DNA from: Thiothrix unzii
GTDB lineage: Bacteria; Pseudomonadota; Gammaproteobacteria; Thiotrichales; Thiotrichaceae
Direction of reading: 5' to 3'
Assembly (NCBI RefSeq): GCF_017901175.1
Contig: NZ_CP072793.1
Location: 1,054,001-1,118,000 of the forward strand
Length of the DNA: 64,000 nucleotides
In this document: positions 21,088 to 29,987 of the stretch, in pieces
Layout: each line of letters opens with the position of its first letter
How positions within the stretch are numbered: position 1 is the first letter of the stretch
The notes under the pieces: model-generated
Database searches by the model: none
What the model was told of the DNA's origin: nothing
What the model saw: the letters and a program-made list of their open reading frames with translations, nothing else
Made by a program: the position numbers and the translations under genes

Positions 21088-23766
21088 TTAGGAAAGCAAA
21101 GCCGCTGCCGCCGTCACTGCTGTCCCTATCGCTGCCTGATGTTCAACAACGAATCCGCCAACATCGGTCATGTCTTTGGCAACGTTGGTGAGTTCATGGA
21201 TGCCGCTCCAGAGTTTGCCCAACACCGATTGGCTTTTCTCTGTTGGTTGCTTTTCGTCGGCTTTGACCGCTTTGCGCACATCGTAAACGGCTTCCAGCAC
21301 ATCGTCGGAGAGGTTGGCTTTATGGCGTAGCATTTCATCCAGCACGGAACTGATGATTTGGCGTTGGTCGGCTGTCACCGTGAAAGTTGGTTTATTGACA
21401 TTGGTCGTTTGAGCGAAGTTTTGGCTCTTCGGCGCAAAATTAGATCCATCGCCTCCGTCCATGTTGAATGTATCGCCGTGATGGTGATGTACTTCTTTGC
21501 CTGCCATTTCTCTTACCTTTTGGAAAAGTTGGTCGTAACTGTTGATTTGCCCCAGTACCTTCACCAATTCCTCACCGGAATGCACCGATAACAGTTGTTG
21601 CGTTTCGCCTGAAACAAAGGGCTGGATGTGTTCCAAGCGGATGCCGTTGGGGCTGACTACCACATCCTTCAAGCTCCTAATAAACGCGCCCAGCAAGTCT
21701 GCGAAATTCCGTAACTCGCCAACCAACACCATTTCGATGCTGCCTTTACGCAGCAGGTATTGCACCACGGCTTGGGCATTGCGGGTACGCAAAATAAAAC
21801 CTTGTCGCCAGATGTCATCGGTTTGGCGGATACCGACTTCAGTGTGTGGATTGAATAGCTTGTGTACCAGCCGTGCGTGGAAACCAAGCGGCAGGTAGGG
21901 CAGGTCGAAACGAATCACCAAACCTTGATCATCCGTCAGCAATTTACTGGCTTCAGGTTGCTCATTAGCACGAGCAGCATCTGGGAAGAAATAACCATCT
22001 CCCGTTTCCAGCTTACGGCACAAGGAACGCTTTTGCAAAAACTTGACCAAATAGGTGATATGTTGCGCTTTGATTTTATCCTTGAACTCACGCTGCAAGT
22101 CTTTCAGCTTCAATACACCTTTGGCTTCGCGCAATAAAGGCGAATACAACACTGCATAGGCATGATCGACTGCCCAAGCGGGTTTCAGGCAGTAATGCTG
22201 ATCGTCACTGTCAACACGCACCAGAAAGCCAAGTTGATCCAATTTATTGGTCAGGATTTCCGCCGCATCTGGCCTGCCTGTCACCTGTTCGATAATCTCA
22301 TCCAGATCAACCGATTCCAGAAACACATCATCCTGATACTGTTGTTGCAAGGCTTCGTTGACATCTAGCGTTTCTTTCAACACCATACGCTGGCTATCAA
22401 GGCACACCTGTTCAAGTATTTGGACAAAATCCTGTAAACCAGATGCTTTTGGATCATGACAAGAGAAATAGAAAAAGCCCTTGTCCAACAGGTCGGGAAA
22501 CTCGCGTAATAAACGTGCTTCGTTCTGATGGGTTTCGCAGGTTTCATACCAGTTAGTGACCAGCAATACTTTAGCTTGTTTGCCCGCCAAATGCCTGATT
22601 TGGTGTAACCATTCGTCTGGGGCTTGCTCGTGGCGGCTATCCACTACCAGCACATACACGCAGTTTTCATGTAAAAAGGCACTGTGTAAACCGTGAAATA
22701 TCGTTTGCCCTCCGAAGTCCCACAAGTACAAATCCAGTGGCTTTTCGCCCTGCTGTAAATAATCAAAAGTACCGTATAAATTCAGTGGTTGGTGATTCAG
22801 GTAATCCACCCCAACCGTCGGCTTCTTGCCCTGCTCCACTGGCTTGCCCTGCAAGCGGTCTGCCAGAGAACTTTTACCTGCACCGCCCGGTCCAAGCAGT
22901 AATACCCTGACTGCGTGGATGTGTTCTGCTTCCTTGTCGCCACCTAGAATCAGGCGGCGTAAAGCTGCCGGGTCATTGAGTTCCGCGTCTGAATATTCTT
23001 TGAGGTAGTTCATAGCATGAGGCTCTAGCGGCCTGCTTTCCCACAAAGCATTTAGGTCATCCGCCAGAAAATCTAAGTCAAGTTGCCTTAATTCAGCATC
23101 CAACGTTTGCCGCCATCGCATAACTTCGGCTGGCTCTCCACCTCCCATACCCAACCATTTTCTAGGCCAAAGCGGCTGGCTGCACCACCAGCTAGCGGTC
23201 AAGCCGTTTTGCTGCAAAAGTAGTTTATAATCGGCGTCGGCAGCATCGGTAACGGCAGCGGTGGCTATGGCTGAAGTAGCTGAGGCAGCGGTAACTCTGG
23301 CTCTGGTGTAGGCATCGGTATCGGCATAGGCGTATGTGTAGAGGTCGGAGGTAGTGGCAGAGGCTGCTCTGGCATAGGCTCCAGTGTCAGTGACGACATA
23401 GGCAATGGCTGTAGTGGCTGTAGCCGCCGTAGCAGCGGCTGCGGACGCGGCGGCTGTAGCAGTAATAGCGGTGACGGAGCCTTTGGTTTTGGCTCTGTCA
23501 TAGGCGGTAGTGGTAGCAACTATATCGGCAGCAGCAGCAACAGCCACCAAATTGGGGGCATCTACCCATTGCGCCAAGGCCAAACACGATCGGCACACGG
23601 CATACACATGCCTTACTGCTTGCGTCCCCCATACTTTTTCAATTGGCATCCCTCCCAAAAAAGGTACAGTCCGCAATGCATTGCGCCACGCATACCACAC
23701 CAGCGCATCATGCCCCTTCTCGTGATAGAGCTTTTCAATGTCTGCTTTGGATGGGAAATCTGCCAT
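21088..23766 (-). CDS. Roc/COR-like GTPase with Ala/Thr-rich N-terminal segment
   Basis: This is an 892-residue Roco-type protein. A short N-terminal domain (residues 1-65) is followed by a low-complexity Ala/Thr/Tyr-rich stretch at about 75-180. The Roc GTPase domain has G1 GPGGAGKSSL at about 291, TVGVD and the G3 WDFGGQT at about 349; the expected NKxD motif is replaced by VTNW. A COR-like region follows. The tail has a HHHHGDTFNMDGG segment, a linker and a hydrophobic C-terminal helix (AAIGTAVTAAAALL) that might insert into membranes. It lies directly upstream of the fic gene inside the repeat-bounded island. Function is unknown; a conflict or signalling role is inference. Confidence 0.8.
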   Translation of the reverse strand: MADFPSKADIEKLYHEKGHDALVWYAWRNALRTVPFLGGMPIEKVWGTQAVRHVYAVCRSCLALAQWVDAPNLVAVAAAADIVATTTAYDRAKTKGSVTAITATAAASAAAATAATATTAIAYVVTDTGAYARAASATTSDLYTYAYADTDAYTRARVTAASATSAIATAAVTDAADADYKLLLQQNGLTASWWCSQPLWPRKWLGMGGGEPAEVMRWRQTLDAELRQLDLDFLADDLNALWESRPLEPHAMNYLKEYSDAELNDPAALRRLILGGDKEAEHIHAVRVLLLGPGGAGKSSLADRLQGKPVEQGKKPTVGVDYLNHQPLNLYGTFDYLQQGEKPLDLYLWDFGGQTIFHGLHSAFLHENCVYVLVVDSRHEQAPDEWLHQIRHLAGKQAKVLLVTNWYETCETHQNEARLLREFPDLLDKGFFYFSCHDPKASGLQDFVQILEQVCLDSQRMVLKETLDVNEALQQQYQDDVFLESVDLDEIIEQVTGRPDAAEILTNKLDQLGFLVRVDSDDQHYCLKPAWAVDHAYAVLYSPLLREAKGVLKLKDLQREFKDKIKAQHITYLVKFLQKRSLCRKLETGDGYFFPDAARANEQPEASKLLTDDQGLVIRFDLPYLPLGFHARLVHKLFNPHTEVGIRQTDDIWRQGFILRTRNAQAVVQYLLRKGSIEMVLVGELRNFADLLGAFIRSLKDVVVSPNGIRLEHIQPFVSGETQQLLSVHSGEELVKVLGQINSYDQLFQKVREMAGKEVHHHHGDTFNMDGGDGSNFAPKSQNFAQTTNVNKPTFTVTADQRQIISSVLDEMLRHKANLSDDVLEAVYDVRKAVKADEKQPTEKSQSVLGKLWSGIHELTNVAKDMTDVGGFVVEHQAAIGTAVTAAAALLS

Positions 23767-23850
23767 ACAAGCCCGGCTTTGTGGTTAGGAAAGATGCGGG
23801 CATTTTGGCACGGATAGGAAAAGTATTCAGCAACTTACACACGCTGTCTA

Positions 23851-24288
23851 TTATGTCAGATTACGCAAATCCTCAAGATCTTTCGGCCTACCACTCGCCG
23901 CCTTGTTTTTCTTGAAATCCTCAAGACTGATGACGTGAACAGTCAGACCACCATATTCCACATCCAAACGTTGGGAATAACTGCTGGAGAAATCCACTCC
24001 ATCCGGTTGGGTGAGCAGATCAATGCGCAAGGGCGGGTAGCCAAGCTGGATGACATTACCCAGCTTGGTGAAATCGTCGGTACTCAAATCAAGTTCGCCG
24101 AAGCCAAACGCCTCCAACACCGCCATGACCTTTTCGGCATTGACCTGCTCAGGCTTGACCCAAATATCCATGTCGCCGGTATAGCGCGGATAGCCGTGAA
24201 TACCGAGCGCATAGCCGCCAACCAACAGGTATTCAACCCCGTGATTGTTCAGTAACTCGATAAACTCTTTGAAGTCGCGGTGGAACAT
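23851..24288 (-). CDS. Nucleotidyltransferase, MNT/AbiEii-like (DUF6036-type)
   Basis: This 145-residue protein has the nucleotidyltransferase signature: LLVGGYALGIHGYPR followed by the two-aspartate motif TGDMDIWV, and a third acidic position in PPLRIDLL. Small proteins of this kind are found in toxin-antitoxin and abortive-infection loci. Its 5' end overlaps the small upstream gene by 56 bp. It is the first pair at the right side of the island bounded by 52-bp repeats. The substrate is unknown. Confidence 0.75.
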   Translation of the reverse strand: MFHRDFKEFIELLNNHGVEYLLVGGYALGIHGYPRYTGDMDIWVKPEQVNAEKVMAVLEAFGFGELDLSTDDFTKLGNVIQLGYPPLRIDLLTQPDGVDFSSSYSQRLDVEYGGLTVHVISLEDFKKNKAASGRPKDLEDLRNLT

Positions 24289-24451
24289 CTTTACGGAAAC
24301 TCAAATAAGATTGGCGGAGCATTTCAATGGCATCAATGCGTTCTGCAACCGGGCGCGTAACCCAATACTGGTAGTCAGACGGTTGGTCTTTATTGGTGGT
24401 GATGCATACCACCTTCCTGATCATGCGCGGAGCGGGTGCGGCTTGTTCCAT
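24233..24451 (-). CDS. Small partner protein of the nucleotidyltransferase
   Basis: This 72-residue protein has a pattern seen often upstream of small nucleotidyltransferase genes: DQPSDYQYWVTRPVAERIDAIEMLRQ. I recognise the pairing but not an established function; an antitoxin-like or regulatory role is a guess. A second in-frame ATG at 24424 would give 63 residues. It overlaps the nucleotidyltransferase gene by 56 bp, which supports coupled translation. Confidence 0.65.
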   Translation of the reverse strand: MEQAAPAPRMIRKVVCITTNKDQPSDYQYWVTRPVAERIDAIEMLRQSYLSFRKDVPPRLQRVYRVTEQSRG

Positions 24452-24505
24452 ACTGATCCCGGTTGCCTGTGAACTGAAGGTTGATTATAGCATTGGCATT
24501 CCCCA

Positions 24506-24557
24506 CCTGCACCGCATCCCAAATGACCACTTTACACAGCCCGCCTTGGAAAGGAAA
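24506..24557. repeat. 52-bp direct repeat, right copy
   Basis: This is identical to 20133-20184 over all 52 bases, while the sequences outside diverge. It sits 27 bp upstream of the mobAB start. Confidence 0.9.
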
Positions 24558-24584
24558 CTACCCCCTTTTAGGAACGGATTCACC

Positions 24585-25733
24585 ATGATGACGAATACGG
24601 GCAAGCTTATTACGGGTGTGATTTTGGCGGGTGGTCAAGGCAGTCGGATGGGCGGGCTGGATAAAGGCTTGTTGGTATTGCAAGGTCGTCCGTTGGTGGA
24701 GCACTTGTTGGATGCGTTGCGACCGCAAGTTGATGCGATCTTAATCAGTGCCAACCGCAATCAAGCCCGTTACCAGCAATACCAGCACCCGGTTATCAGC
24801 GATGAATTGAGTGGTTATCAAGGCCCGTTGGCAGGTTTTGCCGCTGCGATGCAACACGCTACCACGCCTTATGTACTGATTGTGCCGTGTGATGCGCCAG
24901 TGATTGCGCCGGATACCGCCGCGCGTTTATGGCAAGCTTTGCAGCGTGAGTCAGCGGAATTGGCGGTGGCGCATGATGGCGAACGTTTACAGCCGGTACA
25001 CGCACTGATTCCGGTAAGTTTATTGCCGAGTTTGCAGGCGTTTCTGGCTAATGGCGACCGTAAAATCGACTTGTGGTATGCCCAACATCGGGTGGCGATG
25101 GTGGATTTCAGCGATTACCGCACCATGTTCCGCAATATCAATACTCCGGCGCAGCAAACGGCGATGGAACAAACGCCAGTCAATGCGCCAGTCACTGATC
25201 AACGCACGGCGGATTTGGCGATTTTGGGGTTATGCGCATGGAGTGGGGCGGGTAAAACTACCTTAATGACGCATTTAATCAAACACCTGAAAGCGGCGGG
25301 TTTGCAGATAACCGTGATTAAGCACGGGCATCACCAAATTGAGCTGGATACGCCGGGTAAAGATACCTACCGTTTTCGTGAAGCGGGGGCGGATCAGGTG
25401 TTGCTGGCATCGCGCAAACGCATCGCGATCATGCAGGAATGCAAAACCCAACGCGAACCCGAATTAGCGGATGTGCTGCGTTTCATCAACTGCGATTGCG
25501 CCGATTTGGTGCTGGTGGAAGGCTTTAAACACACCACGATTCCCAAGATTGAAGTGCATCGCCCCAGTGTCGGCAAACCGTTGCTGTACCCTGACGATAG
25601 CAGCGTGCTGGCAGTGGCAACCGATGACCTGACGCTTGATCTGCCACCGCACCTCGCTAAACTCGACCTCAACCAACCCGACACTATTGCGGCTTTTATT
25701 CTGCAATGGCTGAAACGTCACCCGCGACGGTAA
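24585..25733 (+). CDS. mobAB: Fused MobA-MobB: molybdenum cofactor guanylyltransferase / GTP-binding adaptor
   Basis: The N-terminal half (about residues 1-190) is MobA, which joins GMP to molybdopterin; its nucleotide-binding motif is GVILAGGQGSRMGGLDKG. The C-terminal half (from about 205) is MobB, with Walker A LCAWSGAGKTTL and the typical VIKHGHHQIELDTPGKDT segment. The total of 382 residues fits a fusion. ATG codons at 24585 and 24588 follow AGGAA; frames further upstream run through the direct repeat and are not credible. It complements moaA on the other side of the island. Confidence 0.92.
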   Translation: MMTNTGKLITGVILAGGQGSRMGGLDKGLLVLQGRPLVEHLLDALRPQVDAILISANRNQARYQQYQHPVISDELSGYQGPLAGFAAAMQHATTPYVLIVPCDAPVIAPDTAARLWQALQRESAELAVAHDGERLQPVHALIPVSLLPSLQAFLANGDRKIDLWYAQHRVAMVDFSDYRTMFRNINTPAQQTAMEQTPVNAPVTDQRTADLAILGLCAWSGAGKTTLMTHLIKHLKAAGLQITVIKHGHHQIELDTPGKDTYRFREAGADQVLLASRKRIAIMQECKTQREPELADVLRFINCDCADLVLVEGFKHTTIPKIEVHRPSVGKPLLYPDDSSVLAVATDDLTLDLPPHLAKLDLNQPDTIAAFILQWLKRHPRR

Positions 25734-25747
25734 AGGCAACATGACCC

Positions 25748-26134
25748 TTACCAAGCATTCCCGTCCAACACAAAAACCTCGTAGGTTTGGGTCGCGCCTT
25801 CGATGATGTCCGGCCCGGCAATGGTAGTGTGGTTGGTGGTGCGCACCGCGAAGGTTTTCAGCATGACCGAACGCATATCGGCTGGCCTGTTAGCGGCGGG
25901 GAGTGCCAGTGACAAGACTACAGTGCGCAAATCGGGGATCGTCTCCATCATCACAGAAACCATCAACCCGGTGGGCGTTTCTTGCAGGGAAATGTCCTTC
26001 CCGGAAAACTTACGTTCGCCTTGCGCATCGTTGTACGTCAGCTCCGGCGCGGCGGGGTCATCCCCAAGGAAATACAGGGTGATGCCGTCACCTTCGACAT
26101 GATAGGTTTTCACCTGCACCAGTTCGTTGCTCAT
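25748..26134 (-). CDS. Hypothetical protein
   Basis: A 128-residue protein starts at the ATG at 26134, which follows a clear AGAGGTGA ribosome binding site; the open frame extends further to 26272 but without support. It has no signal peptide, no cysteine and no recognised motif, and reads like a small beta-rich soluble protein (VKTYHVEGDGITLYFLGDDP). It is convergent with mobAB, 14 bp apart. No function is proposed. Confidence 0.6.
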   Translation of the reverse strand: MSNELVQVKTYHVEGDGITLYFLGDDPAAPELTYNDAQGERKFSGKDISLQETPTGLMVSVMMETIPDLRTVVLSLALPAANRPADMRSVMLKTFAVRTTNHTTIAGPDIIEGATQTYEVFVLDGNAW

Positions 26135-26222
26135 AATGTCACCTCTTATCTTTATCGTGTTTGTACACCTTGAGTATAGTCCGGGGTGCAGTATCCTCGC
26201 CCGTTCTTTGGACGGAAGCGTT

Positions 26223-26318
26223 TTAGCGGCGGGAATGCTGGCGGATCGTCGCCTCGTCCAAGCCGGTTTCACGGAACAGCTCGACCCACTGGGTTTTGGT
26301 CATGTTGGTGTTTGGCAT
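26223..26318 (-). CDS. Possible 31-residue peptide or truncated gene
   Basis: The frame reads MPNTNMTKTQWVELFRETG and ends ATIRQHSRR. It follows an AGGA-type ribosome binding site. The helix-like WVELFRETGLDEATI segment resembles the start of a longer MerR-like protein, so this may be the remaining 5' end of a gene. It is too short for a firm call. Confidence 0.3.
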   Translation of the reverse strand: MPNTNMTKTQWVELFRETGLDEATIRQHSRR

Positions 26319-26377
26319 AATGCATTCCTGTTGTTGATTGGAACAGGGGTAGGCTAAAGGGTGAAGTGGTAGACGGG

Positions 26378-26572
26378 TCAAGGGATTAAACGCAGCTCAT
26401 GCACCAATCTGTTCACATCTTCGTCGGTCAAATCGGCAGTACGCGGGTTGCTTGCATGACGCTTGCAGTAGTTTTCATACCAAGCGGCGGCATTTTGATC
26501 TTGTAAACCTTGTGTATCTTTCAGCAACGTGTCGAACTGATTTTGTGCTTCTGATGAGATCACCTTGGGCAT
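26378..26572 (-). CDS. Hypothetical 64-residue protein
   Basis: This small acidic/helical protein (MPKVISSEAQNQFDTLLKD) has no known motif. It begins 9 bp after the stop of the BrnA-like antitoxin gene and has a GGAGAC-type ribosome binding site, so it is likely the third gene of that operon. Its role is unknown. Confidence 0.5.
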   Translation of the reverse strand: MPKVISSEAQNQFDTLLKDTQGLQDQNAAAWYENYCKRHASNPRTADLTDEDVNRLVHELRLIP

Positions 26573-26581
26573 GTTTGTCTC

Positions 26582-26812
26582 CTAGTAAACAGGTAACACA
26601 CCTATTATAGCTGCTTTAGGAATTCGGGTTTTACTGCTACGCTTTTGTGCCTTCAATGCTTCGTTGATCAAGCTTTGGTAATTGCTACCGCCTTCCACCT
26701 GTTTCCGAAACCAGTCAACCACGTCAGGATCAAGCCGGATGGTGATTTTTTCTTTGTTGGTCTTGATGACTGCGCCGCGTTTGCCGCCGCTAACATCGTA
26801 CTGTTCTTTCAT
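26582..26812 (-). CDS. brnA: BrnA-like antitoxin
   Basis: This 76-residue protein carries the BrnA antitoxin core KITIRLDPDVVDWFRKQ followed by GGSNYQSLINEAL, a ribbon-helix-helix-like DNA-binding domain. BrnA neutralises the BrnT ribonuclease and represses the operon. Its ATG overlaps the stop of the upstream brnT remnant (ATGA). As brnT is truncated, this antitoxin has probably lost its own toxin. The C-terminus (KAAIIGVLPVY) is unusual and may be altered. Confidence 0.75.
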   Translation of the reverse strand: MKEQYDVSGGKRGAVIKTNKEKITIRLDPDVVDWFRKQVEGGSNYQSLINEALKAQKRSSKTRIPKAAIIGVLPVY

Positions 26813-26931
26813 GTGCCACCTGAAAATTGCGTGCGTTCTTTGGGGTCTGCCTTGCGAGCAGAAATAATGTGGATAACGTCGCGGTAGACATGAACCACCA
26901 CGACTACGCGGATCTTGACATCCAGATCAAA
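26809..26931 (-). pseudogene. brnT: Truncated brnT toxin (3' end only)
   Basis: Read on the minus strand, about 40 codons remain, with the BrnT C-terminal pattern VVVVVHVYRDVIHIISARKADPKER before a TGA that overlaps brnA. The 5' part is absent: the frame runs into an IS256-family element, and on the far side (28254 onward) there is no brnT N-terminus, only the end of another gene. So the deletion happened in addition to the insertion. Confidence 0.75.
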
Positions 26932-28245
26932 GAGTCTGTCAAATAAACTGTGTAACACGTTTTTCATAGGGCGGAGAGCGGAACCCGCTCTTCACCGAAC
27001 ATAAGTAAAAAAGTCTGCAAAGCGGGTTTCCAGTGGTGAATGACCGACCACTTTTGCGAGGCTTCGCGTACCGCCAAATACAGGCTTTTGAGGGCTGAAC
27101 TGTCATTGGGAAAGATGCGCCGGTTGCGGGTAAACTTGCGCAAACTCATGTTCAGGGATTCAATCGCATTGGTGGTGTAAATCACTTTGCGGATCTCCGG
27201 CTGGAACTGGAAAAACGGGATGACATTCGCCCAGTTACCGCGCCATAGACGCACGACTGCTTTGTATTTGTTACCCCATTCGGTGTCGAGGGCTTCCAGT
27301 TCGTGTTCGGCTTCTTCAGCAGTGCTGGACTGGTAAATGCGCTTGAGGGCAGCGACCACACCTTTGGTATCCTTGGCGGTGACGTAGCGCAAGCTGGCGC
27401 GAACCATGTGTACCATGCACAACTGGGTCAGCGTTTTGGGGAAGACCGCGTTGACGGCTTCAGGCAAGCCGTTTAAGCCATCCATGCACGCCACGTAGAT
27501 GTCTTGTACGCCCCGGTGGCGTAGTTCCGTCAAGACCGATAACCAGAACTTGGCACCTTCATTTTCTGCCAACCAGATGCCCAACACGTCCTTTTCACCG
27601 CGTAAGTTGACCGCCAATACCACATGGGCTGATTTATTGATGACCTGCTTATCTTGTTGAACTTTAACGACAATCCCATCGAGCCAGACAATCGGGTAGA
27701 TATTATCCAGTGCTCGCGTCTGCCACGCTTTAGCTTCGCCCTGAACGGCTTCGGTTACTTCCGCGATCAGCGTATGCGAGATGTCCACCCCGTACAGGCG
27801 TTTGATCGTGTCTTCGATGTCGCGGGTGGTCATGCCTTTGGCGTACAGCGTCAGGATGTGTTCTTCCATCCCTGCTAACCGTATTTGGCGTTTTTGTATC
27901 AACTTCGGCTCAAAGCTGCCATCACGGTCACGCGGTGTCTCTACCTGCAACTCACCAAATTCGCCTTTGATGGTCTTGTTGCCTTTGCCGTTACGGGTAT
28001 TGCTGCGCCGTTGCCCGGCTTCGCTACGCTCACCCTTGTCGTAGTTTAGGTGCACATCCAATTCGGCTTCCAAGCTGCGGTTGATCATCCGCTGCAAGAG
28101 CTGGCTGTAAAGGTTTTTGACATCAGCAGGCGTTTTGCAATCGCTGAGTAAGTCATCCATGAGTTTCGGGTCGAGGCGTTCCATGTTACTGCTCCTTCTT
28201 GGGATTCACGTTATATAGCAGTTACACAGTTCAGTTTACAGTCTC
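26932..28245 (-). mobile_element. IS256-family insertion sequence, 1314 bp
   Basis: Imperfect 25-bp terminal inverted repeats (outer bases GAGTCTGTC and GAGACTGTA, inner part AACTGTGTAAC shared) bound a single transposase gene. Both ends are flanked by the 8-bp direct repeat AGATCAAA (26924-26931 and 28246-28253), the target-site duplication length expected for this family. It appears complete. Confidence 0.92.
26964..28184 (-). CDS. IS256-family transposase
   Basis: This is a mutator-type DDE transposase of 406 residues, full length for the family. The acidic triad positions are visible in VWLDGIVVKV, VACMDGLNGLPEAV and the C-terminal TTNAIESLN. The N-terminus NLYSQLLQRMINRSLEAELDVHL is typical. 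It fills the element almost end to end and shows no frameshift, so it may still be active. Confidence 0.95.
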   Translation of the reverse strand: MERLDPKLMDDLLSDCKTPADVKNLYSQLLQRMINRSLEAELDVHLNYDKGERSEAGQRRSNTRNGKGNKTIKGEFGELQVETPRDRDGSFEPKLIQKRQIRLAGMEEHILTLYAKGMTTRDIEDTIKRLYGVDISHTLIAEVTEAVQGEAKAWQTRALDNIYPIVWLDGIVVKVQQDKQVINKSAHVVLAVNLRGEKDVLGIWLAENEGAKFWLSVLTELRHRGVQDIYVACMDGLNGLPEAVNAVFPKTLTQLCMVHMVRASLRYVTAKDTKGVVAALKRIYQSSTAEEAEHELEALDTEWGNKYKAVVRLWRGNWANVIPFFQFQPEIRKVIYTTNAIESLNMSLRKFTRNRRIFPNDSSALKSLYLAVREASQKWSVIHHWKPALQTFLLMFGEERVPLSAL

Positions 28246-28269
28246 AGATCAAAGGGAATGGCAATGTAA

Positions 28270-29370
28270 CTAGGAACGTGCTTTTCTACTTGGAAACGCA
28301 CACCCCCAATTAGCAACTAACTTTCCTATTTCTATCCAATATGGATAACCCCCCTTATCAACATTCAATGCTTTAATATTAACCTCATTAATATGCTTAA
28401 CGAAGTTTTTTAATAAATTTTCACCAAATCCTTTGACTTCTAAACAATTTCCACAGTCTGAACACTCTTTTTCAGATATACAGTCTTTGTTTTTAAATCC
28501 ATTATAGTGATTGAATGCATCTAAATAAAAAGGACCATACACTGAATCCAATTCAATTGCTTTCTTTAAGGAAATCCCATTTTTATGGTCGAGAAACAAT
28601 CTTAGTTCAGGATTGTTGCGAGCAATGCGAGCAAGCAAGTCATAGTTATCAATATACTCAGATGAATAATTTTCTTCTCGCAGAACAGTTTCTATAATAT
28701 TTAATGGCAACAGACATTCGATTTCATGCACATCTAGTATTTTAACAAATGTTTTTCCATTCAAACCCCGATCATGAATTGAAAATTGTGCCGAAGTACT
28801 TCCTTCGGAGCCTGATGGATGTTTCTTGTCGTTATCAACTATACAAAGACAAAATAAATCACTATTTTTCAATGAGTCATATATTCTTTTAACTTGGCTT
28901 CCTCCGCCACTGCGACCATCAAAAGTTATCCTTGTATTAATACCATATTCTTTTACATAGAATCCTCCCATCTTTAAGTAAACATCTATATCCAAAGAGT
29001 TTTCAGCCAGAAATACAACCGGATTAACACTGGTGAATAAATTGAAATACGAGGTATCCAATTTAATTACACTCTTATCTCCCTGGCTGATGATGTTACA
29101 CCCTGAGTAACAAAAATCGATCTCCACAATAATGTCAAATAAATTCAAAAGCTGTTGATATTCAGACATAGTATCAAATATATCAACAGCAATACACCGA
29201 TCAATTTTACAAAACATCGGACTATTAATTATGTCTCTTATAGTATTCTTATCAAAAAATACCAAATTATTTCTATCGCCATGCGACCTCAATAAATTTG
29301 ACAAAGCACGAAATTCATTGCTCTCATCACCGTATTGACTAGGGCTGCAATTTTTCACTGAAAAAATCAT
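28270..29370 (-). CDS. TOPRIM-like protein paired with an ATPase
   Basis: This 366-residue protein is AT-rich in its coding sequence compared with its surroundings. The middle reads like a TOPRIM nuclease domain: VVFLAENSLDIDVYL (acidic strand end), LFCLCIVDNDKKHPSG (paired aspartates) and VKILDVHEIECLLP, a pattern seen in DUF4435-like partners of AAA ATPases. The C-terminus has a four-cysteine cluster (CISEKECSDCGNC) that could bind zinc. Its start overlaps the stop of the ATPase gene by one base. By analogy with ATPase-TOPRIM defence modules such as PARIS, a phage-defence nuclease is a reasonable inference, not shown. Confidence 0.6.
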   Translation of the reverse strand: MIFSVKNCSPSQYGDESNEFRALSNLLRSHGDRNNLVFFDKNTIRDIINSPMFCKIDRCIAVDIFDTMSEYQQLLNLFDIIVEIDFCYSGCNIISQGDKSVIKLDTSYFNLFTSVNPVVFLAENSLDIDVYLKMGGFYVKEYGINTRITFDGRSGGGSQVKRIYDSLKNSDLFCLCIVDNDKKHPSGSEGSTSAQFSIHDRGLNGKTFVKILDVHEIECLLPLNIIETVLREENYSSEYIDNYDLLARIARNNPELRLFLDHKNGISLKKAIELDSVYGPFYLDAFNHYNGFKNKDCISEKECSDCGNCLEVKGFGENLLKNFVKHINEVNIKALNVDKGGYPYWIEIGKLVANWGCAFPSRKARS

Positions 29371-29987
29371 CAGAGTCTCCCAGAAAAAAAACCAACAGGC
29401 CAGTGATTCAAATATCCTTGCTCATCAAAATCAGAAAAGCTTATAACTGTTCCTTGGTTACTTTCTTTCTGGAAAAGTACGATATTAACATCATCTTTTT
29501 CAATAATTTTATCTTCTATACAGTCACCTAAAGTATCCACCATAGTTTTACTGTGTGTTTCAAAAATTATTCTAAGACCTAACCCTTTATCTTTGGCAAT
29601 AGTTACTATTCTCGAAAATAATATTGATAATTTCGCCTGATATTCAGGATGCAAATGCAGTTCTGGCTGCTCAATAACAAATATTATATATTTGCCTTTT
29701 TTATTTCTTTTGAATATTTCCAACCATAGTGAAGCAATTATGGGAAGAACCTGAGAATATCCAAAGCCCATATCATTAATATTATATTCTTGGTTGTCTG
29801 TTTCGGATTCTATTTTAATTGAATAATGCAAGCCAACGCTTTCCACCCAAACAAAAAAACCAAAGTTTTCTTTTGTCCATCTAGAAAAGCTCTTTTTTTC
29901 ATATTCAGTGAGTGACTTAAGAAGAACAGCGAGATTAGAACCTGATGGATCAATTTCATCAATTTGCAAGTCTTGGTGTCGATAATA

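Noticed and set aside
23265-23519. Pro/Leu-rich open frame antisense-like to the Ala-rich part of the GTPase
   Set aside because: It arises from the repetitive DNA of the Ala/Thr-rich segment read in another frame.
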